Shown one piece after another: positions 32,497 to 44,106 of a DNA stretch of 64,000 nt. Below the pieces are notes generated by a model that saw only the letters and a list, made by a program, of their open reading frames with translations, did not search any database and was not told the DNA's origin. A program made the translations under genes and the position numbers. Numbering within the stretch: the stretch's first letter is position 1; each line of letters opens with the position of its first letter. This DNA is from Aspidapion aeneum (taxonomy: Eukaryota; Arthropoda; Insecta; Coleoptera; Brentidae): positions 42,278,735 to 42,342,734 of the forward strand of contig OY755044.1 in the NCBI GenBank assembly GCA_963576565.1, given 5' to 3'.

Positions 32497-33395
32497 GGAA
32501 ATCGCTTGTTTTCCGGACGGTTAAAAAAAACCTATTACACGTTTTCATATATCAGTAGCAGAATAATTTGTATATTTTTACCTTTTGGTTTCTTTAGACA
32601 CAAAAGATTTTTTCTTATGACAAGAAGCCCCATATGACCTACTTTTTAGCATTTTTTGATAATGTTTAATATAAAGTCAAGCGAGCAAAGGCAATCATTT
32701 TAAGAAGCAAACCCGACGTATTTCCATATTTTCTGTCTCATTACCCTGCCAAAATATCATTCAAAAAGGTCCTTAAATGACACAAAATACATAACCCAAG
32801 TCAAGTCGTATTATAACCAACATCGGCGGTATTAATTTGGGAAACAAACATATTTTACTACAAGGAAAATTTATCGGTTTTCTATATTAAGTTAAAACGT
32901 ACGTAAAATTCAAAAAATTATATAAAGCTCTCATAAGTTTTCTTACTTGACCCGAGACAGTAACTTTTTGGTGCAAATAATTTAACATGTTCGCTCTATA
33001 ACTAAAAAAAGTTAAATATTGACGGTAAAAAATATTTCTATTCAAAAGTGTATTATTTTGAAATGTTACATGGGTAACTGGTGAATTTGTAACGTCCCAA
33101 TAAGGCACATTAGACGAAAATTTAGCTAAAAAGACTGGGCGACTGATCTTAGCTATAGATGAAAAGTCCCAGTAAAAAAAAAACTGGTGAATGGCAAGAA
33201 GTTTTTGGAACGAAAATATGATCAGTAATATTTTTAATATTTAAACAAATTTGGCCTAATCTTAAAAATGGCCCTCCAAAAAAAAACCTAAATTTTTGTT
33301 TTACTGTGAGATTAAAAAAAAACTTAAAAATATATTTTTCTTCTTTTGAGAAACTACTTACCACTTAGTATTCTGTTTTGATCTATAGTTGAGGA
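32497..33395. other. AT-rich stretch, nothing recognised
   Basis: Nothing supported. Confidence 0.4.
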
Positions 33396-33796
33396 TGTGT
33401 AAAAGTGGCACCGCGTCATAGCTATGGTATATCAAATTTTGTGTCAAGAACCATAAAGAAGCCACAACTTTCCTTAAAAAATTAGTGTTTCACTTTGTAC
33501 ATGCAGTGTGCCGGTTTATACCTTTGTGTATAATAAAACCCTGAGACCTTTTAAAGTAGACATAAATTAGATACTTCCCTATTAAATTAAAGCTGAAACA
33601 TAAAAAAAATCCAAATTTATATTAAAATGTCCGTAAATATTGATATAGTTGCAAAAAAGGTAATTTGTTTAATAAATAAAAAGCAAGTGAAATATTAAGC
33701 TCATAACTAATTAGTGCAGTGCCTCGTTAAAGGAAGTACGTGCCACTGTGTGTACCCCTTCCCGCCCACCATGATGACACGGTGCCACTTTGATCA
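33396..33796. mobile_element. Short TIR element (about 400 bp)
   Basis: AAAGTGGCACCGCGTCAT at the left and ATGACACGGTGCCACTTT at the right are inverted with one mismatch. The interior is non-coding. The target duplication is not clear. Confidence 0.5.
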
Positions 33797-35424
33797 ACTT
33801 TAGACTTTTAACGCTCCTTTTAAACCAAAATTAATTTTTTCAGAGATTAATGGTAAATTATGAAGGCCGGGAAGTCCTGTTTATTTCATGCACTTGATAG
33901 GAAGTGAGTTTAATTTTTTTAATTAATTAAAAATTAAGATCAGCTAGATATTTAATTTTAGAGTGTAATCTGTTTATCTGGAAATATTGTCGCTAAAGTG
34001 GAGCCGGATTAAACAGATATTGCGAAGGTTAGAATTAGACTATTAAACATTTTGGACAAAGAATTAATTATTTATAAAACATCTTTCAAAAGACATTTAC
34101 TTTTTTTAACAAAAAATATATATACAATAGAACCATTAATTAAAAAATGTTTACAACTTCTTAAAATATATAGTATTTTCTGTTTATTGGTATTTATTAG
34201 TTGCTCTTAAATCTGTGACAAGGGAACTAACTCTTCCTTAACGGGTTTAGAAATAAGTCACTCTGGGCTGGAGGTCAGGTTAAGTTCGGTGTGGTGTAGA
34301 GGTATTTTCCCAGAACACCATTTGCTTAGTCATCAGTTTTCTGACAGCTGTAACTTCACCAACCCGCAGTAGATAGCAGGCCTAGTCCAGGTTCGTCCAT
34401 CAACATAGCAATGTCCAAGCATTCCGCTGAGGTCCATGAGATTGCATTCAAAAGCAGCTTTAACACGTGTATAAAAATTTTGAGTATATGCTCTTTATAC
34501 TATAAAACCAAGACAAGATCAGACAGCAACTCTACAAAGCAAGCTTTAATATGAATTTTACAAGAAGGAGAAGGATAAATTACCAAACAGAAAAACGTAA
34601 AACAAGCCTAAAAAAATGTTATGTTTTTAAACCCTAGGGACTAAAATTAAATTTTTTAGCAAGAGACCAAGGAACAAGACGACAGTTTATTAAATGGTAG
34701 TTAAGAATAAAAAACTTTGGTGTCCCATAGTTCGCCTCCCACCGGGCCATATAGCGCCTTGACTTTCCATAACAATATTAATATTATCAATCATCTAAAT
34801 GACCTAAACAACGAAGAGTACACAACCCAAAGTTAAGAAGGTAAACTGATATACATTTTAAAAGCATTTTAAGCTACATAATGAATAAAGAATATCGCAA
34901 TATTAATTGAACTTTGTACATAAATCATCTAAATAAATAAATTTTTACATCAGCAATAACTTTTGTTTGGTTTAAAATATTTACCATACCCTTTTAAAAA
35001 CTACAGGTAGGCGATTTCGGTCATCAAATTATCGCACATCCCCTTCAAAACTCAAACATTTAAATTTTTGATATTATCACAAATAACACAGATTTTTACT
35101 TATTTTTCCTATCAACCTGTGCTACCAACAAAACCCTGTGTTCAAATCTCAAATCAAAAAAATATATTTTGCATAACTGTAAGAAATATGCAGTAAGAAC
35201 AAAAACGAATTACAAAATTTTGTTTTGCTTCTCCTGTAAAATTATAACATTTTGACTTCCAACGGTTTCGAAGGGGATGTGTCATATCTCCGATGGGCTA
35301 TAAGGGTACAAAAGAAAAATAACGAGAATGTTTTAGAGAAATATAGTAGTAAACGTAGAAAATGTTTTAGTTTTTTCTCACCTTAAAAAAGGTAATTCAA
35401 AAATTATTAAATTTTAGGATTTTA
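33797..35424. other. AT-rich stretch; one GC-richer patch at 34250-34460
   Basis: The patch has no frame over 40 codons that I could relate to a family. The rest is plain. Confidence 0.4.
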
Positions 35425-36031
35425 GGCATGTTACTTAGATGATTTCGCCTAACAACAGACAAGAAAGAAGAACTGATAAAAATGCATACAGCAGCTAAAA
35501 ATATAGGCTTAAGTATGAACTACACTAAAACTAAAATCATAACAAACACAGATGAAGATATTACGGTCAGTGAAAACCAAAATAAAATAGAACAAGTAGA
35601 GTAATATAAATACCTGGGACAAATTATTAAACTGAAAAAAGAAAACCAAACAGCCGAAATCAAGTGACGAGTAAGATTGGCCTGGGCAGCATTCGGTAAA
35701 TTAAGCTATATATTAAGAAATAAAAAATGTCCTCAGTACCTCAAAACGAAAGTGTTAAACCAATGTATCCTTCCTGTACTTACCTATGGATCCAAGACCT
35801 GGACGCTGCACACAAATCAAACATGGATAAGAAAACAAAAGCTCAAAGATCAATGGAAAGATAAATGTTACATGTAAAGCTGACTGATAGAAAAAGGAAT
35901 GAATTGATAAGAAATAAAACAAAAGTAAGAGATGTCAGAGGAGATGTAGCAAAACTAAATTGGAAATTTGCTGGTCATACTATCAGACAGAAAGACGATC
36001 GATGGAATAAACTAAAGTAGCGGAAGACCCC
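35425..36031 (+). mobile_element. RTE-like LINE, second family, left half (split by BEL element 1)
   Basis: It encodes the end of the RT and the region after it in drifting frames: KKEELIKMHTAAKNIGLSMN, YKYLGQIIKL, LAWAAFGKLSYILRNKKCPQ and QCILPVLTYGSKTW. It stops at GGAAGACCCC. The missing continuation CCCAAATGAGATGAGCGG appears at 44934, on the other side of the BEL element. Confidence 0.85.
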
Positions 36032-36449
36032 TGAGGGTGCAAACGTAAGTTGGGTTGAGTTTAGGTTGGCTGGTTCACCACTTACACCACTCTTTCGAGA
36101 AATACCCAATATTTTGAGATAAGAAATTGAAAAACGTAATTGTAAAGTTTATGTAAAGGAAATCAGTAAAAACGATGCATATAAAATATCTAAAGTGCAC
36201 CTACTTTAGTTTTCATCTAGTTGCAGTCGTTTTGGTCGCTTGGAAGATAGGATAAACGGGAAAATTGTAGCACTCACGGCGTTTTCTTGTGCTTCTTGTC
36301 AGTTTCCCCGATTGCGACTCCTCGCGCAGACTCGCGCGTGTCTCGGTGCGGGGATAAGTCATATGCATATACCCCGCGAAATTTGAAATTAAAAATAATA
36401 TTAAAATATACAAGTAGCCAAAAGCTGGCAAATAATTCTTGCACCAACA
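36032..36449 (-). repeat. 3' LTR of BEL element 1
   Basis: On the minus strand it runs from TGTTGGTGCAAGAATTATTT to TTGCACCCTCA. The polypurine-like GGTGGCCGGAAAA lies just upstream (36450-36462). Confidence 0.93.
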
Positions 36450-36648
36450 TTTTCCGGCCACCAAAACACGTGTGTTTTTAGTAATGATACGGAAAAAAAA
36501 CTATATCTAAATACCCAAATCGTGCAAGTATGCACGAAAATTTACCTTAATTCTAGTAAATTGTAAAAAGGAAAAAAATTATATATAAAGAAAAGAAAAA
36601 AAATAAATAATTTTGAGCAAAATTTCGAAAAAATTACTTGTGTTGTAC

Positions 36649-37096
36649 CTAAGGCAGGGGCAGGACACATAACTTGACCACCGGTCTTCGATAAGTACCA
36701 GTGGCGGTTTTTACTGTCACGACGCGAGTAAGCCCATCAGCACCTGGATGTAGCGCTACAACACGTCCGAGTGACCACTGCATAGGTGGTTTTTGCTCAT
36801 TCTTAATAACGACTAAAGTGTTGACTTTTATGTCATTGCATTTCTCAGTCCACTTAACACGTTGTTGATGGCAAAATGGGCCTACTCTGGCCTACTTGTC
36901 AGACCTGCGGGTCAACCCCCCCCCCACTACTACTACTACTACTACTACTAACACGTTGTTGAAGTGTGTTTAAATATTCTAAACGCCACTTTTTCCAAAA
37001 GTCAGCTTGAAGTCTTTGGACAAGCTGCCAGCGAGACAAAGTGTTAAGCTTGAGGTCGGAAAAATCAGGTTCTGGTATAGAATTTAAAGGCTCCAA
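36649..37096 (-). pseudogene. BEL 1: integrase C-terminal (DUF5641-type) region, interrupted
   Basis: It reads LSRWQLVQRLQADFWKKWRL and YLNTLQQRV, then the (ACT)n retroposon, and after it KWTEKCNDIKVNTLVVI, GRVVALHPGADG and RRPVVKLCVLPLP before a stop at 36649-36651. This is the conserved C-terminal domain of BEL/Pao polyproteins after the integrase core. It matches the region at 61815-62177 of element 2. Confidence 0.85.
36869..36948 (+). mobile_element. 80-bp retroposon with (ACT)n tail and 14-bp duplication
   Basis: TAACACGTTGTTGA occurs immediately on both sides (36855-36868, 36949-36962). The insert has a C run and ends in about seven ACT repeats. It lies in opposite orientation to the BEL gene it breaks. 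The tail equals that of the LINE at 18495-19642, so the insert is likely a severely 5'-truncated product of that machinery. Confidence 0.85.
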
Positions 37097-37140
37097 TGTT
37101 AGAAAATGACCTGGTGTCAGCGGAATGAGGTCATTTGGAT

Positions 37141-37660
37141 CTAGACATAGAGAAGTCTACTATTGAGTAAAGCCTCAACTTGAAACAAGAAGGTAGTAAA
37201 TTCCTCATATGTAAGGCGCTGCTCGCCTACAACACGTTTGAGGTGAGCCTTGGTGGATTTTACTCCAGCCTCGGCTAAACCGTTTAAGTGAGGACTTCCA
37301 GGGCTAGAAAAATGCCACAAAATGCTTAAGCTTTCACATGCTTCCTTTGAGTAGGTTTGAAGTAACCTATCTGCACCGACAAAGGCGGTACCGTTATCAG
37401 AATAAACGTGTGATATCCTTCCACTTCTGGAGACAAACCTTTTAAAGGCCGCAAGAAATGTATCTGTTGAAAGATCGGAAGTTAATTCTAAGTGCAATGC
37501 TTTGGTTGCAGCACAAACGCAAACAAGAGCCTATATAGAGTTTGGCACCTCGGTGTCTTGACATTAAGATATCAAACGGTCCGCAATAGTCCACGGCAAC
37601 ATGGGAAAATGGTTTTAACTGGGAAATCCTTTGAGGAGGTAAATCTCCCATAAATTGCAT
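37141..37660 (-). pseudogene. BEL 1: integrase core
   Basis: Two overlapping frames carry FSHVAVDYCGPFDIL (first catalytic Asp), VYSDNGTAFVGA (second Asp) and SPHLNGLAEAGVKSTK (the Glu), the D,D-35-E pattern of retroviral-type integrases that join element DNA to the target. A frameshift near 37500 and a stop near 37141 break it. Confidence 0.88.
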
Positions 37661-37723
37661 AGCTGGTTTTGGATGAAGTCTGAAGCATAAGATACAATGA
37701 GAAACTACCTTTTCAATAGCGTA

Positions 37724-38305
37724 TCAAGCAGACAGCACCCAAAATTGCTGCCCTAGCAGATAGTGTAGGGTTTTGAGACCTGGATGAAAGTATTTTGAAT
37801 GTGTATATTCGATAATTATTGTAGTAAGCCGGTGTGAACGTGGCAAGAGCAACGGATGCTTAGCAGAATAAGAAAGTTCAGAAGCATGCTTAATGCGACC
37901 GCCTACTCGGAGGCAGTCTTGTTCGTCCAGGAATAATGAAAGTTTACGAAAGTGTTTTGGAAGCAACTTGTTTGTTTTAATTTTTGAAAGAAGATCTGAA
38001 AATACTGTACGTTGGACATGGCGGACAAGAACAATCATGGAATTCTGCAGTTCCTTTTCCGTTACCAAATGATCTGAACAATAGATTTTCGAAATTAGTC
38101 TAAGCGTGTAGGAAATGATTCGTTGTATTTTCGTGAGAGAAGAATGTTTATTCAAGAGAACATCGATCTCATGTGGGTCTGACATGACCGTAAGAAATGT
38201 CTTGCGTTCTTCCAAATCATCACTGTCGCAAAGATCTGGACAATGAAAGCCATTAGACCATTCCTCTCGTGGAAGGCTTAGAAAGGGTGGACCTTTCCAC
38301 CACAT
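37724..38305 (-). pseudogene. BEL 1: end of RNase H-like region and integrase zinc-binding domain
   Basis: A 193-codon frame with SLTKIQRIISYTLRLISKIY and, near its end, the histidines of the HHCC finger (TTIIIEYTHSKYFHPGLKTL). The Cys pair follows, across a break, near 37690. The order matches 60700-61220 of element 2. Confidence 0.82.
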
Positions 38306-39228
38306 GTCATGGTGAACAAGTTGGTTAGGGGTGAGTCCACGAGAAGCACAATCCGCTGGGTTTTCAGCAGACGGAACATAGTGCCATACATGAGGGGGTA
38401 AAGTTTCTTGGATTTTGCAAACACGATTAGCGACGAATGTAACCTATCTATGGGGAGAATCAGATAACCAGCGCAAGACCACTTGTGAGTCAGACCACGC
38501 CCAAATTTCATTAAACACCAAAGTTTCAGCGTAACTTGCTTGAATGAAAGAGATAAGATCACACAGTAGGGTAGCGCCCAAGAGTTCCAGTCTTGGGAGA
38601 CTAACCGTTTTAAGTGGTGCAACTTTAGATTTTGCCCTAACAAGAAAAGTAAACAGCTCGCCAGAAGATGCTTCACTGCGAAGGTAGACTGTGGCTGCAT
38701 AACCAACCATTGAAGCATCGGAAAATCCGTGTAATTCTATGCGAGTAGGTTTGTCTATTGTAAGACGTCTAGGTAAACGAAGATTAGAAAGTTCGGGAAG
38801 CTCCATGCGAAACTGATTCCAAGTATTTATGATATGAAGGGGCGGAAGAGAGTCCCACTCTATCTTTTCCTTCCATAAATCTTGCATCAGATGCTTGACC
38901 AGTAAGGACACTGGAGAACAGAAACCTAACGGGTCAAATATTTTCATTATTTGAGAAAGGATTCCACGTTTAGTGCAAGGCTTATCGTCAGGTATAACAA
39001 GATATGTAAATGAATCTGTCACTGGATTCCATTGGAGACCAAGCACCTTGACAAAATTAGGCTTTGCTTTGTCGAAAGAAATGGACATTTGTGTATCAGT
39101 CTCTGGAAATGATGAAATAAGTTCTGGTTTGTTACTTGCCCATTTTTTGAGCTCAAAACCACCACGACGTAATAGTGAAATGAGTTCTTGCTGCAAATCT
39201 ATGGTCGAAACTACGGAATTGTGGCCGC
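38278..39228 (-). pseudogene. BEL 1: RT thumb and RNase H / peptidase_A17-type region
   Basis: Frames 38444-39196 and 38278-38718 overlap. They carry GGFELKKWASNKPELISSFP, KRGILSQIMKIFDPLGFCSP, HGFSDASMVGYAATVYLRSE and SLPRLELLGATLLCDLI, which are diagnostic of the Pao RT-RNase H linker and RNase H. A frameshift lies near 38450. Confidence 0.88.
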
Positions 39229-39983
39229 TTAAAACGTCATCGACGTAGACGTTTTTAACAGAACTCTAGAAGCATTAGGAAAGTTTTTAGACTCTAATCT
39301 AGCCAATTCCTGTAGAGTACGTGTAGCCAAATAGGGTGATGATTTAAGACCATAGACAACAGTTCTGAGAGAGTAGGTTTGAATGGGATCGGTTTCAGAG
39401 AATCTCCATAAGATATTCTGATATCGTGTGTGCTCAGGTGTGACAAGAATTTGTCGAAACATTTTAACAACATCTGCAGTAAACACTACAGCATGATATC
39501 GGAATTTCAGAAGTATTTCGCGGACATCAGATTGAAGTTTAGCACCTGCGCACAATGTATCATTTAAAGATAAACCCCTAGGACCCTTTTGTGAAGCATC
39601 AAAAACGCAGCGAATTTTCCCCTATTGAAAACACTATGGTGGGGAATGAAATATGAACAGTCTAAGATTTCTTTGGAACTAGGTGTAGGGACTGGAATCA
39701 TGTGATTTGATAATATGTATTCCTTCGTGAAGTCTTTGTATGCTTCATAATGCACAGGGTCTTTAAGAAGTCGAAATTCGAGCGATTTAAACCTTTTTAC
39801 AGCAATAGGATAAGTATCACCTAAAGTAGGCTCGGAGTTAACGAAAGGTAATGAAACTATGAATCTGCCTGATGCATTACGAGATACTGTGTCCGAAAAG
39901 ACTTTTTCACATAGAATATCTTCAGGGCTGCTGTGAACTTTATGTGGGACTTGTTCTATTTCCCAAAATTTCCCTAAACACAC
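39200..39983 (-). pseudogene. BEL 1: reverse transcriptase
   Basis: Three frame pieces. 39564-39983 has FWEIEQVPHK and IPVPTPSSKEILDCSYFIPH. 39229-39555 has VVFTADVVKMFRQILVTPEH and LWRFSETDPIQTYSLRTVVY. A shifted piece carries VYVDDVLSGH at about 39218-39250 (catalytic YVDD). Breaks lie near 39560 and 39255. Confidence 0.88.
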
Positions 39984-40575
39984 TTCTAAGGGCGGTTCTA
40001 AAGATATAACAGCTAACGACTGTACTTGGCTTGGATTGAATCGAAGCGTCTACCTTACCAATCAAGACGTAACCGAAAACACTGTTAAAAGCGCTAGCTT
40101 GCCCTTTTTGACCATGGATGACTCCATTTCTTAAAATCTGAGGAAATAATTCACAACCGAGTAAAATATCTATGGAGCTAGGTATGTTGAATGTTTGGTC
40201 TGAAAGTTTTATGTTCCGAATATGATCCCATTGACTGGCATCTATAGAAACAGAGGGAATATTGGAACATAATTGAGGCAATACTAAAGCCTCAAACTGA
40301 AAGGTAGGATCTATTCTTCCCTGCGGTCGAATAATGCAATTAGTTTTGCCTTTGGTAGTCGAAGATGCCTTTTGATTTAGACCTTGAATGGAAATTGAAA
40401 ATTGTTGTCTGGGGAGACCTAGTCTATTAAGGCATTTTTCCGAAATGAAATTGGCTTCAGATGCTGAATCTAGCAAAATCCGCACGGGTTGGTAATTTCC
40501 TCTAGAATCCAAAATGTCAGCTCCACTGTTGAAAGTAGAAAAGTAGATTGATTGGGAATAGTTGTGGCGTGACAA
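39940..40575 (-). pseudogene. BEL 1: aspartic protease (DUF1758-type)
   Basis: A 211-codon frame. RILLDSASEANFISEKCLNR shows the protease active-site region, but the usual DSG is DSA here. It continues through QLCSNIPSVSID and DILLGCELFPQILRNGVIHG. The protease would process the gag-pol polyprotein. Confidence 0.85.
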
Positions 40576-41540
40576 TTGGTTGAGGAAGTACCTTGTAAAA
40601 CAGAAACAAAGTGTGGATTTTCCTGAGTACTAGTAATTGTACCCTGCTGAACACGTGTATTGTTCTGACGGGCGTGGGGGCACAGTAAACTGTGGTGTTT
40701 AAGGCCACACCCTCTGCAGCTATAAGAAGAAGAACAATTCCTTGTTTGATGAGAAAAATGCATGCAATTTTCACATAAGTTAATTTGTCTTACATAGGAA
40801 AGTCTTTCTTCTGAATTTTTATTTAGGAAATCGGGACATCTGGCTAGGACATGATTGGACTGGCACAAATGACATTTGACATTTAAATTGAATGGTTTAT
40901 TTGGTTGAATTGGATTATTTAAAACTGTAGTATTGAAAGATGAAGTTGATGTATTTTTAGGATAATTATTGTGACTAAAGTTCCGCTGATTATTATTCAG
41001 GGGCTTAGCATGATTTGAACTAGAAGGGGGCTTACTAAATGTCTGCATATGTTGGACAGACTCCAAGGCTATACAGTGATTTTCGATAAAGCTGTACAAG
41101 TCAGTGTAAGAAGGAATGTCGACTTGGCTTTTCTCTCTGCTATAATATAGCTCAAACTCTGTGCGTAGCTTAACGTCCAACATGGAAAGCAATTGATTAA
41201 ATGTAAGAAAGTCCCAATCTGTCGTAGGAAAACCGAGTTCGGTCAAAATGGCTAAGTTCTCGGAAAAGGTGTCTAACATAAAACGGAGCTTTTTCGCAGA
41301 ACTGGTTTTCACCGAAACGGAATTCATAGCATTTAAAGCAGTCGTAGCTATGAGACGCTTATTTTGATATCTCTTGACTAGAGCCTCATATGCAATATGA
41401 TAATTGCTGTCAGATAACGGAATTGTTTTTACCAGACTAAGTGCTTCGTTAGTCACTGAACTACGTAAGTGCTGAAACTTTTCTATATCGCTCAAGTCGC
41501 TATCATGAATCATGACCTTATAGAGGTCAAACCAATGTTG
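40470..41540 (-). pseudogene. BEL 1: gag with DUF1759 and two zinc knuckles
   Basis: A 347-codon frame. FQHLRSSVTNEALSLVKTIP and YEALVKRYQNKR are typical of DUF1759. CCHC knuckles follow: CHLCQSNHVLARC (C-x2-C-x4-H-x4-C) and CENCMHFSHQTRNC, then a CRGCGLKHHSLLC segment. It is separated from the N-terminal piece by one stop near 41541. Confidence 0.88.
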
Positions 41541-41948
41541 CTAATTCTTATAGCTGCCATCAAAACTAGCCAACTTGGGTAAAGGAAAAGATCTAGAATT
41601 TGACCTAGGGCTATTGGCAGAAGTATTTAGTGAAACGAAATTAGTATTGCTGGCTCGAAAAATATCATAATAAATGCCACGACATTCATAAAAAAGTAAA
41701 TCGAATCTTTTTCTTATGTTGTCCTGCTCATTAAAATCGAGTCCCAACTCCTCGAGGGATCCGATGATTTGGTTATGAGACTCGTAAAACTTTTGATGAC
41801 ATTCGTCATTATCCTCGTACCTAGATTTGAAGAGGAACTGGAACGAAGAGTCTGCTTTCGCCTGTTTCGCGTCCTCATTCGATTCGGTTATTTGATTTAC
41901 ACAAATAGCACGCTTGTCTAGCAATAATGTCTTTTTTGGTTTTGACAT
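41541..41948 (-). pseudogene. BEL 1: gag N-terminus
   Basis: A 135-codon frame starting MSKPKKTLLLDKRAICVNQI and ending FPLPKLASFDGSYKN at a TAG where related gags have a tryptophan. The helical first part resembles the N-terminal region of element 2 gag (56980-57300). Confidence 0.85.
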
Positions 41949-42688
41949 TTTGATTTTGAAAATTACCTTTTTTTAAAAACCAAAGATTTGTTAAAACTTC
42001 TAAACGCTTTAAAAATCCAATTTTAGTTAATAAAATGAAAGAAAAAATAATTAATAAAAATTTCATTAAATTAAAGAATTTTTAAATTTATTTTAATTAT
42101 TTATTAATTAGTAAATTTTAATTAAGGTTGTTTGTACTAACTATCCTCTGATATTACCAATTACACAGCCTTCGTAAACTAACGAGCCACGAACCAGAAA
42201 AGGCAACATCGCAAATTGACCGGCTGGTGGGCCGATATATACATGGGAGATATAAACATCTGCTATTTGTTTTGATTGTAGTTTGGCAATTTTGTATTTT
42301 TTTTCGTAAAAACTAATAAACTGTGTTTAGGCGTGTTACATTTAATTTTTAAAACAAACAGAACATTTGGAAATAAATATCAGTGGCCATTAATCATGTT
42401 AAAAAATATGTAACAAAACCTAGAATAAACAGAAGAGAAATTACTTTTAAACAATTTGTGAGAACAACCCTAAAGTTCGATTCATAGTACCGTGAAGTAA
42501 GCTGTATGAAGTGAGCAGTAAGAAATAAAAATGGTTCCTTTCTTACTGCTAAGTTATTACTGTCAAGTTTGAACAACAGGATGTTTGTGGGATAGTTTCT
42601 TATGTCTGACTGCTTACTTTACAGAACTATGAATCTAGTTTAAGTGGTAACATGTTAATTTAAAATTAAAATGAACTTACCTTTTTTT

Positions 42689-43380
42689 CTATCTATTCTA
42701 CTTAGCCTTCGTCAATCCATCTTTGGCCAAGTTCTCCAGTTTACAATACATTTGTTCCATCAATCGTCTTTCTGTCTGATAATATGACCGGCAAATTTCC
42801 ATTTTAATTTTGCTACTTCTGCTCTGACATCCCTTACTTTTGTTTTATTTCTTATCAATTCATTCTTTTTTCTACCTGTTAGCTTTACATGTAACATTTG
42901 TCTTTCCATTGATCTTTGGGCTTTTCTTGCCTTATCCATGTTTGATTTTGTAAGTGTCCAGGTCTGGGATTCATAGGTAAGTACAGGAAGGATACATTGG
43001 TTATACACTTCCGTTTTGAGGTACTGAGGATATTTTTTATTTCTTAATATGTTGCTTAATTTACCGAATGCTGCCCACTCGTCTCTTGATTTCAGCTGTT
43101 TGCTTTTCTTTTTTCAGTTTAATAATTTGTCCCAGGCCTATATATTCCTCTTCTTGTTCTATTTTCTTTTAGATTGATTGATATTATCAGCATATCTTGG
43201 TGGTTCAGAATTGTCCGTTTACTTTGATGCCTATTTCTTCCCAATCTAAGCTTTTAAAAACATCTTCAAGGGCCTGTGATCTATTCGGCTATTAATTAAA
43301 GATCTTTTACTGCCCAGTGCTCAATGCTATCGAAAACTTTCTCGAAGTCTATAAACGCAATATATATTTATATATATGTC
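42689..43380 (-). mobile_element. RTE-like LINE fragment nested in the THAP transposon
   Basis: On the minus strand, an RT motif AFIDFEKVFDSIEHWAV (about 43310-43360) is followed, after a deletion, by QCILPVLTYESQTWTLTKSN, RSMERQMLHVKLTGRKKNEL and AKLKWKFAGHIIRQKDD. It ends near 42689 with TAGAATAGATAG, the eroded GATA-type tail of this LINE family (compare 45062-45085). Confidence 0.8.
42760..43008 (-). pseudogene. C-terminal coding fragment of the nested RTE-like LINE
   Basis: An 82-codon frame containing DKARKAQRSMERQMLHVKLT and VAKLKWKFAGHIIRQKDD, the region after the RT. It is homologous to 26047-26298 and 35800-36000. Confidence 0.75.
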
Positions 43381-43401
43381 CATACCCTCCCTTTCTTCAA
43401 T

Positions 43402-43766
43402 TTATTTTCGCCTGTCGTCAGGATTTTCTCTTACTGGAGGTTTGGGGTTTGACATATACTCGGGTTGAGATTCAAATAGCCGAGGTATTGCCCCATTGTT
43501 TAACTTAGGGAATGTTAGTGGCACCTCCTTTTGTACTCCCTCTTTATCCCTAATTATCTCGGTTCTAACAACATCACTTATGTCAAAATGTTTCCAACAA
43601 ACCACTGAAGATACAGTCACAACATAGTTTTCTCTGTGTATGGCCTGAAGCCAAGCATTTTATTTTTTAGGTCATTTTCTTTGCTAAAGGTTGTTTTGTG
43701 ACCCTCTTCATTAATCGTAGATGCATCGTTACTTTTGCAACCGGGTGCCCAACACTTTCGCGGCAT
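43402..43766 (-). pseudogene. THAP zinc-finger domain, frameshifted
   Basis: From ATG at 43766 it reads MPRKCWAPGCKSNDASTINE, continuing to about 43625. After a frameshift it gives SSVVCWKHFDISDVV, then FPKLNNGAIPRLFE and a basic tail to 43402. The four zinc ligands Cys-x4-Cys and Cys-x2-His, the SVVC.KHF signature and the terminal GA.P..F motif define the C2CH THAP fold, which binds DNA in P-element transposases and host THAP proteins. Only the N-terminal DNA-binding part survives. Confidence 0.8.
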
Positions 43767-44106
43767 GTTTAAAATTTAAAAAAAAAACAGACCAAAAATT
43801 CCAAACAAAAACAAACATCTAACCTCACTTATTACCGGTGTACAAAAAGTCTTTTTTACACAGCTTTTATTAAGTAGGTAATATAATTTTAAGTTCACCA
43901 CACATCTCACTAAAACCAGAACAGTTGTTTTATTTGGTAACGCGATTTGAAATATACTAAAAGTTAAAAAAAACATTATCTGCGCGGAAACGGTCAGTAA
44001 CTAGCGTGGTGGGCGACGCACGTGGACGAAAATGACTGGCCTCCACGCTGTGTTGCCGTTTCTTCTGGTTCGTGGCTCGTTAGTTTACGAAGGCTGCGCC
44101 AATTAC

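Larger units (their letters stand above)
42165..44098 (-). mobile_element. TIR transposon with THAP domain (P-element-like), inside the BEL leader
   Basis: Terminal inverted repeats begin CAGCCTTCGTAAAC and stay identical for about 34 bp through ACGAGCCACGAACCAG. CCAATTAC flanks the element (42157-42164, 44099-44106), an 8-bp duplication. The only coding remnant is a THAP finger near the right end. No catalytic domain remains, and an RTE fragment fills much of the middle. THAP plus 8-bp duplication fits the P superfamily. A hAT-related element is the alternative. Confidence 0.8.

Noticed and set aside
36213..36481. Frames on both strands in the BEL 1 LTR
   Set aside because: Both LTR copies show them only because the LTR is duplicated. 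There are no motifs.
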